A DNA stretch of 10,249 bases from an uncultured Clostridia bacterium (GCA_945871545.1 CAMBWJ010000035.1:1-10249), one strand, 5' to 3'; numbered from the stretch's first letter, positions 1 through 6,284 are shown. Numbers and translations: made by a program. Notes: generated from the sequence alone by a model not told the origin.

Positions 1-55
1 GCGCGTTTGAATGGCATTCAAAAGGTCAGGGGTTCGACTCCCCTATGCTCCACCA
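1..55 (+). tRNA. tRNA-Ala (anticodon GGC), 3' part, 5' end outside window
   Basis: This is the last two thirds of an alanine tRNA that begins before the window. The anticodon stem is TTTGA (6-10) pairing with TCAAA (18-22). The 7-base loop at 11-17 has the conserved T at position 33 and anticodon GGC at 13-15. A 5-base variable region (23-27) precedes the T arm: stem AGGGG (28-32), loop TTCGACT (33-39), stem CCCCT (40-44). The 3' acceptor strand ATGCTCC (45-51) has T at tRNA position 70, compatible with the G3:U70 pair that identifies alanine tRNAs. Discriminator A is at 52 and CCA is encoded at 53-55. The D-stem 3' strand appears to be GCGC (1-4). The acceptor 5' strand and most of the D arm are not in the window. 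Confidence 0.95.
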
Positions 56-58
56 CAA
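34..58 (+). repeat. 25-bp direct repeat, copy 1 (tRNA-Ala 3' end)
   Basis: Runs from the second T of the T loop through the acceptor strand and CCA to three bases past the tRNA. It is matched exactly at 178-202, 144 bp downstream. The match stops at both ends (T33 against A177, T59 against G203). Identity segments that begin in the T loop and end just past CCA are the usual attachment-site form for tRNA-targeting integrases. Confidence 0.85.
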
Positions 59-85
59 TACCACTCGTCAGAGTGGTATTTTTTT
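57..85 (+). terminator. Rho-independent terminator of tRNA-Ala
   Basis: A perfect 10-bp stem, AATACCACTC (57-66) with GAGTGGTATT (71-80), closes a GTCA loop and is followed by five further T residues (81-85). It starts two bases after the tRNA CCA end, so it should end the tRNA transcript. Confidence 0.93.
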
Positions 86-99
86 GTGTGAAAAGCAAG

Positions 100-187
100 G
101 GGGAGTCGAAGGGCCGGGGGTGAATGACGCTCCAGTGGAGCGTCAGAGCCGGCCCCGACCAAGCCCGCAGGCGCGAATCGACTCCCC
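100..187. repeat. Nested inverted repeats between the two tRNA-end copies
   Basis: Three arms lie one inside another. The outer arm pairs 100-109 (GGGGAGTCGA) with 178-187. The middle arm pairs 111-117 (GGGCCGG) with 149-155. The inner arm pairs 125-133 (TGACGCTCC) with 137-145 around a three-base loop. The left outer arm, extended to 100-110, is also an exact inverted copy of the tRNA T-arm segment 33-43, so the region holds two direct and one inverted copy of that motif. It could be an integrase-binding arm, a folded small element or a remnant of one. No open reading frame here looks real. The function is not known to me. Confidence 0.6.
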
Positions 188-202
188 TATGCTCCACCAC
201 AA
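178..202 (+). repeat. 25-bp direct repeat, copy 2 (duplicated tRNA 3' end, att-like)
   Basis: Exact second copy of the tRNA-Ala segment 34-58, including the CCA. It is not part of a second tRNA: the bases before it (160-177) do not form the 5' half of a T stem or an anticodon arm. The simplest reading is an attachment-site duplication left by an element that entered the tRNA gene and rebuilt its 3' end. The DNA between the copies is too short for an intact element, so this would be a scar, or the boundary of a further element downstream. Confidence 0.7.
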
Positions 203-380
203 GCACTCAGTCTATGGCTGGATGCTTTGGTACACTCAAAGCACAAGCAAACTATACCGACAGGTACTTGAAGACTGGGACCCTGAAGCAGCTGGCAGGG
301 ATTTGCAAGCATCAGGCTATGGACGGATACCTTTGTATCCTCAATTCACTTCGTGTCGGGAGATTGAAGGCGCTTGTCCA
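203..380. other. Spacer without recognised gene
   Basis: About 180 bases of visibly lower GC than the flanking genes. Short frames are open across it on the plus strand (one from about 124 to 384, another from about 45 to 425), but both run through the tRNA terminator or the repeated tRNA end, lack a convincing ribosome binding site, and translate to nothing I recognise. A decayed gene fragment is possible. GGATGCTT at 217-224 and AAGCATC at 308-314 are loose inverted copies, too far apart to call a terminator. I see no riboswitch-like core here. Confidence 0.4.
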
Positions 381-409
381 TTGACAAAAGGAAGGATGGA
401 CTGTATAAT
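381..409 (+). promoter_or_regulatory. Sigma-A promoter of the ThuA-MFS unit
   Basis: TTGACA (381-386) and TATAAT (404-409) are both perfect consensus hexamers with a 17-bp spacer. Transcription should start near 416, inside the adjoining operator. This leaves a leader of about 30 nt before the ATG at 446, and only about 6 nt before the ATG at 422, which helps choose the start codon. Confidence 0.92.
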
Positions 410-423
410 TAAATCGATTAAAT
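408..423. promoter_or_regulatory. LacI-type operator O1 overlapping promoter start
   Basis: ATTAAATCGATTAAAT is a 16-bp palindrome centred on CG with a single mismatched pair (A411/A420). It overlaps the last two bases of the -10 box and covers the expected transcription start, the classic position for repression. Near-identical sites lie at 2525-2540 and 2578-2593, and 14 bases (406-419) are identical to 2576-2589. A central CG in an A/T-rich palindrome is typical of LacI-family operators, and such a regulator is encoded at the right edge of the window. Confidence 0.8.
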
Positions 424-445
424 GAATGCGAGGCGGATTGAGGGC

Positions 446-1165
446 ATGGAAAAGCGCGCACTGATCCTAACGGGCGGCTGGACCGGACACGATCCGGAGG
501 GCCTGACGCGGCGGTTCCGGGGGATTCTCGAGGGCGAGGGCTGTGCCGTGACGGTGGAAAAATCGCCGGACTGCTTCGCGGAGAAGGCATATCTTGCGCG
601 CTTCGATCTCCTGGTGCCGGTGTGGAGCTACTGCGGAACCCCGCTGCCGGACGAATCCGCCGTCAACCTTGCGGACGCTGTCGAGGCGGGACTCGGAATC
701 GCGGGCTGCCACGGAAGCATGTGCGACGCCTTTCGCGAGAGCGTGCTCTGGCAGTTTCTGACGGGCGCGCAGTGGGTGGCGCATCCGGGCAGACCCTTCG
801 TGCACTGCACGCCGGTGAACGGCTCCACCGAGGAGATGTTCTTCCGGAAATACAGGGTGCGCATCCGCGACGCAGCCTCGCCCATCACGGCGGGCCTGCA
901 CGATTTTGAGGTTTTCACGGAGCAGTACTACCTCCATGTCGATCCGGCGGTGCACGTGCTGGCGGACGCGGTGTTCTCCGCTGCGGAGGACGCGGGCGCG
1001 CCCTACATCGGCGCGGAGGACATCGTCATGCCGGTGGCCTACACGCGCCGCTGGGGCCGGGGTCGCGTCTTTTATAGCTCCATTGGCCACAGCGACGCTG
1101 TGTTCGACGCTTCGCCGGAGGCGCTGGCGCTGATGCGCAGCGGCCTGCTGTGGGCGATGAGATAG
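446..1165 (+). CDS. ThuA-like domain protein (trehalose utilisation / class I glutamine amidotransferase-like fold)
   Basis: A 239-residue protein of the ThuA-like family, cytoplasmic with no signal peptide or membrane segment. Family members occur in sugar-utilisation loci and adopt a glutamine-amidotransferase-like fold; their reaction is poorly defined. The start MEKRALILTGGWTGHDPEG carries the GGW.GH motif typical of the N-terminus. The segment GIAGCHGSMCD (around C88-H89) lies at the nucleophile-elbow position of the fold, and YYLHVDP (H164) and the C-terminal GRVFYSSIGH (H215) are conserved blocks. I chose ATG 446 because AGGCGG (431-436) lies 9 bases upstream and the family N-terminus begins here. 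The in-frame ATG at 422 lies in the operator with almost no leader. The MFS gene follows after 12 bp with its own ribosome binding site, so the two are surely cotranscribed under the 381-409 promoter. The exact substrate is unknown; a role in processing an oxidised or modified sugar is inference. Confidence 0.88.
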   Translation: MEKRALILTGGWTGHDPEGLTRRFRGILEGEGCAVTVEKSPDCFAEKAYLARFDLLVPVWSYCGTPLPDESAVNLADAVEAGLGIAGCHGSMCDAFRESVLWQFLTGAQWVAHPGRPFVHCTPVNGSTEEMFFRKYRVRIRDAASPITAGLHDFEVFTEQYYLHVDPAVHVLADAVFSAAEDAGAPYIGAEDIVMPVAYTRRWGRGRVFYSSIGHSDAVFDASPEALALMRSGLLWAMR

Positions 1166-1177
1166 GAGAGGAGCGAC

Positions 1178-2362
1178 ATGCGTCAGAATACAAGAACGCG
1201 GATACAGCTTTCATTTACGGAAATCTTCTACAACTGCTGCTTCGCGTCGGCGAATTTCCTGAGCGTGTTTTTGCAGTCGCTGGGGATTGGCGCGGGCCAG
1301 ATCGGCCTGATTACCGCCCTGACCAACGGCATGAACATCGTCTCCCAGCCCTTCTGGGGCGCGGTGTCGGATCGGATTCGCTCCGTGCGGAGGAGCTTCA
1401 TCCTGTGCATCGGACTGTCGGGAATCTGTGCGCTGGGCATTCCGCTGCTGTCGAGACAGGGCAACGCCGCCCTTCTGCCGATGACGGCGCTGCTGGTGTT
1501 TCTGTATTTCTTCATCATGCCTGCAAACATGCTGGTGGAGATGTGGCTGGTGCGCGTGAATGCAAATCCCCGGCTGCAAATTTCCTATGGCTCCGTGCGC
1601 ATCTGGGCGTCCATTGGCTTTGCACTGATGAATCTGGCCTATGTGCCGCTGCTCCGGCGTCTGCCGGTGCGCAGCATCTATTATTTCTATGCGGTCTTTG
1701 CGCTCTGTGCGGCGCTGGCGGCCCGATCTGTTCCCGAAGGAGCGGAAGCCTGCGCCCGGCGGGATGCGCCCCGCGTGCGCTTCCGGGACATGCAGTTCCG
1801 CAGGATCCTGACCTACGGCGTCGTAAGCTATCTGGTGTTTGAAATCCTGTTTCAGATTCCCTTTGGTTGGTCCAATTCCTATACCGTATACATTCTCAAT
1901 GAGTTCGGGCTGGCGAGCACGAGCTTTGGCGCGTTCACCTTCCTCTCCGGCGTGTTCGAGGTGCCGATGCTCCTGCTGTGCAGGCGATTGATCCGCAGGC
2001 GCGGACTGGCGACGATGCTGGTCGCAAGCTCCATGCTCTTCGTTGCGCAATACGCGCTGTATGCGTTCGGCCACGGTCTCCCGGTACTGGCGGTCTGTCA
2101 GGTCTTCAAGGGCTTCGCTTATGCGATCTATGTGACATGCAGGCATCAGTACATCTATGAAATTGCCCCCAGGGGTCTGGAGGGCAGCACCCAGGCTGTC
2201 GTCAACGCGGCGTATGCGGGTGTGAATATTCTCTCCGCCGCGCTGGGCGGCTATCTCTTGCAGGCCATCGGCGTGCGCAGCTTCTTTGCGCTCAACGCCG
2301 GAATCCAGCTGCTCGCCGGGCTGTTTCTGCTGGGCTCCAGACGAAATGCTGTCGGGCGTTAA
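1178..2362 (+). CDS. MFS transporter, LacY/nucleoside-symporter-like
   Basis: A 394-residue integral membrane protein rich in hydrophobic segments, consistent with the 12-helix major facilitator fold and of normal length for it. Residues 61-72 (GAVSDRIRSVRR) are motif A in the loop between helices 2 and 3. The segment SYGSVRIWASIGFAL resembles the R.WGSIGF signature of the MFS_1_like/LacY-like group of proton-coupled sugar and nucleoside carriers. The ATG at 1178 follows a strong GGAGAGGAG (1165-1173). It lies 12 bp after the ThuA-like gene and shares its promoter and operator, which suggests uptake or efflux of the same sugar or its product. The family does not fix the substrate. No clean terminator directly follows; the next hairpin is at 2470-2512. 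Confidence 0.88.
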   Translation: MRQNTRTRIQLSFTEIFYNCCFASANFLSVFLQSLGIGAGQIGLITALTNGMNIVSQPFWGAVSDRIRSVRRSFILCIGLSGICALGIPLLSRQGNAALLPMTALLVFLYFFIMPANMLVEMWLVRVNANPRLQISYGSVRIWASIGFALMNLAYVPLLRRLPVRSIYYFYAVFALCAALAARSVPEGAEACARRDAPRVRFRDMQFRRILTYGVVSYLVFEILFQIPFGWSNSYTVYILNEFGLASTSFGAFTFLSGVFEVPMLLLCRRLIRRRGLATMLVASSMLFVAQYALYAFGHGLPVLAVCQVFKGFAYAIYVTCRHQYIYEIAPRGLEGSTQAVVNAAYAGVNILSAALGGYLLQAIGVRSFFALNAGIQLLAGLFLLGSRRNAVGR

Positions 2363-2429
2363 GTGTTGGCACAAACGTCACAAAGATATGCGCAATTCGC
2401 ACAAATATCGAGAAAACGGAAAAGAAGTA

Positions 2430-2458
2430 TTGACAAAACGATTTGGAAAGAGTAATAT
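2430..2458 (+). promoter_or_regulatory. Sigma-A promoter upstream of the GH78-ABC unit
   Basis: TTGACA (2430-2435) and TAATAT (2453-2458, 4 of 6 consensus) are separated by 17 bp. The expected start is near 2465, giving a leader of nearly 150 nt to the GH78 start codon. The transcript would first run through the hairpin at 2470-2512 and then across both operators. The upstream stretch 2363-2429 holds no gene; it has three CACAAA motifs (2370, 2379 and 2400) whose meaning, if any, is unclear. Confidence 0.65.
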
Positions 2459-2469
2459 AGTGTCATGCC

Positions 2470-2512
2470 AAGCATCAACTGCGCAAGCCTTAGGCGGCAG
2501 TTGGATGCTTTT
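2470..2512 (+). terminator. Long hairpin with short T-run: attenuator or terminator
   Basis: AAGCATCAACTGC (2470-2482) pairs with GCAGTTGGATGCTT (2497-2510), giving 13 base pairs with one bulged G, followed by TT and then GTT. The T-rich tail (CTTTTGTT) is weaker than that of the tRNA terminator. It could end read-through from the MFS gene, but it also lies only a few bases after the predicted start of the 2430-2458 promoter, so it may act as a transcriptional attenuator or as a 5' stabilising structure on the GH78 message. Confidence 0.55.
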
Positions 2513-2524
2513 GTTGGACCGGGG

Positions 2525-2540
2525 ATTCAATCGATTTAAT
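2525..2540. promoter_or_regulatory. LacI-type operator O2
   Basis: ATTCAATCGATTTAAT, the same CG-centred palindrome with one mismatched pair (C2528/T2537). Its centre is 53 bp, close to five helical turns, from that of O3, so the two sites face the same side of the DNA. Such spacing suits cooperative binding or looping by a LacI-type protein. Confidence 0.75.
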
Positions 2541-2573
2541 GGTTTCAATCGTGCGAAGCCCTGTTTTTAGGGG

Positions 2574-2593
2574 TTTAATTAAATCGATTTAAT
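2574..2593. promoter_or_regulatory. LacI-type operator O3 (perfect palindrome, 2578-2593) with overlapping -10-like box
   Basis: ATTAAATCGATTTAAT (2578-2593) is a perfect 16-bp palindrome and the best copy of the three. TTTAAT at 2574-2579 matches the -10 consensus at 5 of 6 positions and overlaps the operator in exactly the register that TATAAT has with O1. This hints at a second promoter here, but the -35 region 17 bp upstream (GTGCGA, 2551-2556) is poor. O3 also contains an ATG (2592) in frame with the GH78 gene, which I do not take as its start. Confidence 0.78.
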
Positions 2594-2612
2594 GATTTGC
2601 TGGGGTGCTTGT

Positions 2613-5297
2613 ATGGCGTTGAGAATAAACCGGCTTTCCTGTGATTATCAGTGCGATCCCATCGGAATCGGGAACGGAAATCCTTTGTTGCAGTGGGTGG
2701 CGCAGGGCGACGCTCAGGTCGCATACCGCATATGCGTTGCGACCCAACCCGCACTGCTGGATGCGCCCGATCTGTGGGACAGCGGACGGGTGTGCAGCCA
2801 GGAGTGCCGCGCCATTTATACGGGCGCGGAGCCCGCTTCAAACCAGAGGGTGTACTGGCGCGTGCGCGTCTGGGACGCGGAGGGAACTGCCTGCGAGAGC
2901 GAAATCGCGTTCTGGCAGCAGGGCATCCGCGCGGAGGACTGGGCGGCGAAGTGGATCGGCCATGACGAGGGCCGCAATGCGTACGACCCGAGCGTTCCCT
3001 ACTACTGCGCGGACGATTTCATGAAGGGCGTAAACCATCCCTTCCTGCCCAAGCCCGCGCTGCTCCGGACGGAGTTTGCGCTTCAGGGCGACGTGGAGCG
3101 CGCGACGCTCTATGTCAGCGCCATGGGCCTGACCGAGATGTACCTCAACGGCGAGAAGGCGACGCAGGGACACATGGTTCCGGGCAACTGCGACTACCGC
3201 AAGCGCGTCTACTACCGTGCCTTCGACGTGACAGACCGGCTGGTTCCCGGCACGAACGCGCTCGGCGCGGTGCTGGCGGATGGCTGGTACGCGGGCTACA
3301 TCGGCCTGACTCCCCGCCAGTGGTGGGGTGCCAAGCCCCGGCTGAGCGCGGAGCTGATCGTGGAGTACGCCGACGGCTCGACGCAGATTGTGGTCACGGA
3401 CGAGAGCTGGCGCGGCTGCACCGGCCCGTGGCTGTACGCGGACATCATGCACGGCGCGGGCTACGACGCCACGCTGGAGCCGATTGAATGGAAGGAAGCG
3501 GGCTTCGACGGCGCAGCCTGGAGGCCGGTGGAGCTGGGCGCGGAGTACGACCACATCCCCGACGCGCATCCGGGCGTGCCGATCGTGGAGCACTGGCGGC
3601 GGCCGGCAAAGAAGATCCTGCAAATCAACGAAAACGAAGCGATCTACGACGTGGGCAGCTGCTTTTCCGGCGTGCTGTGCGCACGGGTGCGCGGCCCGCG
3701 GGGTGCAAAGATCGAATTTGTCCATGCGGAGGAGCTGAACGAGGCGCGCACGGCGCTGTACGTCTTCGGCAACCGCTCCGCGCAAGCGCATGATACCTAC
3801 GTGCTCTCTGGCGAGGGAATCGAGACCTTCCAGCCGGAGTTCACCTACCACGGCTTCCGCTACGTGCACGTATTCGGCCTGCGGGACGTGGAGCTGCTCT
3901 CCCTGGAGGGCGTGGCGATCTCCAGCGCGCTGCCGGATGCGACGGTGCTCGAATCGGAGAACGAAACGGTCAACGAGGTGCTGGATCTGATCCGCAACAC
4001 TGAACAGTCCAACCTCTACGACATGCCCACGGACGTGTGCGCCCGGGACGAGCGCCTCGGCTGGGGTGCGGAGGGGAACTTCTTCATGCACACGGCCTGC
4101 GCGCTGAACAACAATGCGCTGTTTCTGCGCAAGTGGCTTCAGGATGCGCTGGACGGACAGATGGAGGACGGCGGCATGTGGGCGATCGCCCCGGCGGTCA
4201 TCATGAAGGACATCGTGCCGTTCATGGGCGATTTGCAGTCGGACATGGCGCTGCACATCGCGTGGCTGCTGATGCGCAATTACAAGGATTTGCAGAGCGT
4301 GCGCGCGGCATATCCGGCACTGGAGCGCTACTTTGACTACTCCATGCGCAATTCCGACCGCTGCATGCGCTTTGCGACGGCGCGCGACTGGCTCGATCTG
4401 GGCCACGATGGCCGCTCGGACTTCGACCACGGCTACGGCACCTGCGATCCGATGCTGCTGGGTACGGCCTGGTTTGCCCGGTCTGCAAGGATGATGGAGG
4501 AGATCTCCCTGGGGATCGGCGAAACCGAACGTGCGGCCCACTACGCGGAGGCCTACGGGAAAATCCGCGCGGCGTTTCGCACCTTCTTCCTGGGCCGCAA
4601 CAAGCTGCTGCGCGGCGCAACCCAGGGCGGCTACCTGGCGGCGGCGGCCTTCGGACTGCTGGAGGGGGACGAGCTGACAGCGGCGCGCGACTGGGTGCTC
4701 AGGGACATGGAGAGGAACGGCGGCGTGACCTGGGGCACGGCCACCACGCCCGTGGCGCTGGAGGGCATGTGCAAGCTGGGCCTTGAAAGGGAGGCCGCGG
4801 CCTTCATCCGCCGCAGGGACTTCCCGTCCATCGGCTACATGGCCGGCTGCGGGGCCACGGCGGTGTGGGAGCGCTGGGATGCGATCTATGAGGGGCGCTA
4901 CCATCCCCACGCGATGAACGCCTTCGATCACATCGGCCTGGCCACCGTGGGAGAGTGGATCCTCACCGGCCTCGCGGGCATCGCGCCGGAGGAGAACGGC
5001 TACGACGTGATCCGCATGCAGCCGGTGCTGGATCGGGAGATTGGCGGCATGCACGCCGTGGTGCAGACCATCCACGGGGCGGCGGAGATCGGGTGGAGGT
5101 TTGAGGGCGAAGACGTGCGCCTGCGCGCGGTGGTTCCGCAGGGCGCAAGCGGCAGGCTCGTGCTGCCGGCAAATGTGTATGCAATCCGTACAGTACAGGG
5201 TGAGGGGGGAACCGGCGAAATCTGCAATGCCGGCGGAATGACGGCGGCGTCCCTCGAGCCCGGTGCGTACGAATTCATAATCAGTACCCTAATTTAA
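2613..5297 (+). CDS. GH78-family alpha-L-rhamnosidase-type glycoside hydrolase
   Basis: An 894-residue enzyme with the domain order of GH78 alpha-L-rhamnosidases: an N-terminal Ig-like domain (CDYQCDPIGIGNGNPLLQW, CVATQP), the rhamnosidase N domain (GLTEMYLNGEK, VLADGWYAGYIG), a beta-sandwich domain, the six-hairpin (alpha/alpha)6 catalytic domain and a C-terminal beta domain. Members hydrolyse terminal alpha-L-rhamnose by inversion. The acidic motif D474-VCARDERLGW carries D479 and E480. The later GATAVWERWD supplies E753, the likely second catalytic Glu. MNAFDHIGLATVGEW matches the conserved block near the end of the catalytic domain. The residue usually Asp in GWTGD is Glu here (E487). There is no signal peptide, so it is probably cytoplasmic and acts on imported glycosides. 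I chose ATG 2613 because TGGGG (2601-2605) lies at good spacing and the family N-terminus starts here; ATG 2592 is inside the operator. The binding-protein gene follows after 15 bp. Another GH78-like specificity is possible. Confidence 0.9.
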   Translation: MALRINRLSCDYQCDPIGIGNGNPLLQWVAQGDAQVAYRICVATQPALLDAPDLWDSGRVCSQECRAIYTGAEPASNQRVYWRVRVWDAEGTACESEIAFWQQGIRAEDWAAKWIGHDEGRNAYDPSVPYYCADDFMKGVNHPFLPKPALLRTEFALQGDVERATLYVSAMGLTEMYLNGEKATQGHMVPGNCDYRKRVYYRAFDVTDRLVPGTNALGAVLADGWYAGYIGLTPRQWWGAKPRLSAELIVEYADGSTQIVVTDESWRGCTGPWLYADIMHGAGYDATLEPIEWKEAGFDGAAWRPVELGAEYDHIPDAHPGVPIVEHWRRPAKKILQINENEAIYDVGSCFSGVLCARVRGPRGAKIEFVHAEELNEARTALYVFGNRSAQAHDTYVLSGEGIETFQPEFTYHGFRYVHVFGLRDVELLSLEGVAISSALPDATVLESENETVNEVLDLIRNTEQSNLYDMPTDVCARDERLGWGAEGNFFMHTACALNNNALFLRKWLQDALDGQMEDGGMWAIAPAVIMKDIVPFMGDLQSDMALHIAWLLMRNYKDLQSVRAAYPALERYFDYSMRNSDRCMRFATARDWLDLGHDGRSDFDHGYGTCDPMLLGTAWFARSARMMEEISLGIGETERAAHYAEAYGKIRAAFRTFFLGRNKLLRGATQGGYLAAAAFGLLEGDELTAARDWVLRDMERNGGVTWGTATTPVALEGMCKLGLEREAAAFIRRRDFPSIGYMAGCGATAVWERWDAIYEGRYHPHAMNAFDHIGLATVGEWILTGLAGIAPEENGYDVIRMQPVLDREIGGMHAVVQTIHGAAEIGWRFEGEDVRLRAVVPQGASGRLVLPANVYAIRTVQGEGGTGEICNAGGMTAASLEPGAYEFIISTLI

Positions 5298-5312
5298 AAG
5301 GAGGAACACCCA

Positions 5313-6269
5313 ATGAAAAAGATCCTGGCTCTGGTAATCGCACTGATGATCGCATGCGTCGGCATGACGTGTGCAATGGCGGAAGAGGATTTCTACATCG
5401 GCTACTCCAACATGCAGCTGGCAGAGGACTTCTTCATCACCGTTTCCAATGGCCTGAAGGCCGCCGCAGAGGCGAACAACGTCAAGTTTGAAGAGACCAT
5501 CGCAAACCGCGACGCGGTGCTGATGGCGCAGAACATCGAAGCCTTCCTGATGAAGGACGTGGACATGGTCATCGACTTCAACGTTCTGGCAGAGACCGGC
5601 TCCGAGATGGCGGCCCGCTGCGCAGAGAAGGGCGTTCCGATGATCTCCGTCGACTGCCTGTATGACGGCGCATACTTCTTCGGCGTCGATAACTACGGCG
5701 CTGGCGTGGCGCTGGGCGAGGGCGCGTGCGAGTTCGTCGATGAGAAGCTCGGCGGCGAGATCGAGTACATCGTCTCCCTGTGGGACTCCCAGAGCGGCGA
5801 CACCATCAAGTCCCGCTGCACCGGCGTTGTGGACGTCCTGGCCGAGAAGTACGGCGTTGACGAGGACCATCAGATCTGGATCGACTCCCTGGCGGACGAC
5901 GTCAAGACCGGCACCATGACCCGCGACTGGCTCAACTCCAACCCCGACGCGCACAAGATCGTGTTCGTGGGCCAGAACGACGACCGCGGCTACGCCATCA
6001 ACAACGCCGTTGAGACCCTGGGCCGCACCGCCGACTGCATCATCGTCTCTCACAACGCCGATCCGGCTTCCCTGGAGAACCTCGAGGCCCACCTCGACGG
6101 CGACACCGCATGGGTTTGCACCGCTTCCTACAACTCTCACCTCTACGGCGAGCAGATCATGGACATGGCGCTGCGCATCCTGAAGGGCGAAGAGGTCGCT
6201 CAGTCCGAGTACACCAAGGTTACCGTCGTCTCCTACAAGAACGTTGAGGAGTACAAGGCGACCCTGTAA
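5313..6269 (+). CDS. Sugar ABC transporter substrate-binding protein (periplasmic-binding-protein type 1, CUT2 class)
   Basis: A 318-residue exported receptor of the ribose/galactose-binding protein type. The N-terminus is a clear signal peptide: MKK, a hydrophobic core to about residue 17, then AMA before E24, a good type I cleavage site. A lipoprotein site at C15 or C20 is less convincing because the lipobox is poor. The mature part begins with a first strand (FYIGYSNMQL) and shows an alternating Rossmann-like pattern: MVIDFNVLAETG, GVPMISVDC, ALGEGACEFV, EYIVSLWDSQSGD, KIVFVGQNDDRGYAINNAVET and the late GEQIMDMALRILKGEEV. AAAGGAGG (5297-5304) gives a strong ribosome binding site 8 bases before ATG 5313. 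Its codon use is more strongly biased to C-ending codons than its neighbours, as expected for a highly expressed receptor. It pairs with the ATPase and permease downstream. The bound sugar cannot be read from the sequence. Confidence 0.92.
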   Translation: MKKILALVIALMIACVGMTCAMAEEDFYIGYSNMQLAEDFFITVSNGLKAAAEANNVKFEETIANRDAVLMAQNIEAFLMKDVDMVIDFNVLAETGSEMAARCAEKGVPMISVDCLYDGAYFFGVDNYGAGVALGEGACEFVDEKLGGEIEYIVSLWDSQSGDTIKSRCTGVVDVLAEKYGVDEDHQIWIDSLADDVKTGTMTRDWLNSNPDAHKIVFVGQNDDRGYAINNAVETLGRTADCIIVSHNADPASLENLEAHLDGDTAWVCTASYNSHLYGEQIMDMALRILKGEEVAQSEYTKVTVVSYKNVEEYKATL

Positions 6270-6284
6270 TTCCAATGCTGCACC

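Noticed and set aside
178..202. Second tRNA or tmRNA 3' end
   Set aside because: Only the 3' strand of the T arm and acceptor is present; the preceding bases do not form the rest of a tRNA-like fold, so it is treated as a duplicated end.
124..384. 86-codon plus-strand frame in the tRNA-downstream spacer
   Set aside because: It starts inside the palindrome, runs through the repeated tRNA end, has no ribosome binding site, and I recognise nothing in it.
1211..2374. 387-codon minus-strand frame opposite the MFS gene
   Set aside because: Gln/His/Arg-rich translation without a motif; the plus strand has MFS motif A and membrane helices.
2363..2429. CACAAA repeats as an activator site or iteron array
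   Set aside because: Spacing is irregular (9 and 21 bp) and copies are only six bases long; chance in an A/C-rich stretch is likely.
2838..5075. Very long open frame (745 codons) on the minus strand opposite the GH78 gene
   Set aside because: Mirror of GC-rich codon bias; the translation is rich in His, Arg, Ala and Val with no domain, while the plus-strand frame has clear GH78 motifs.
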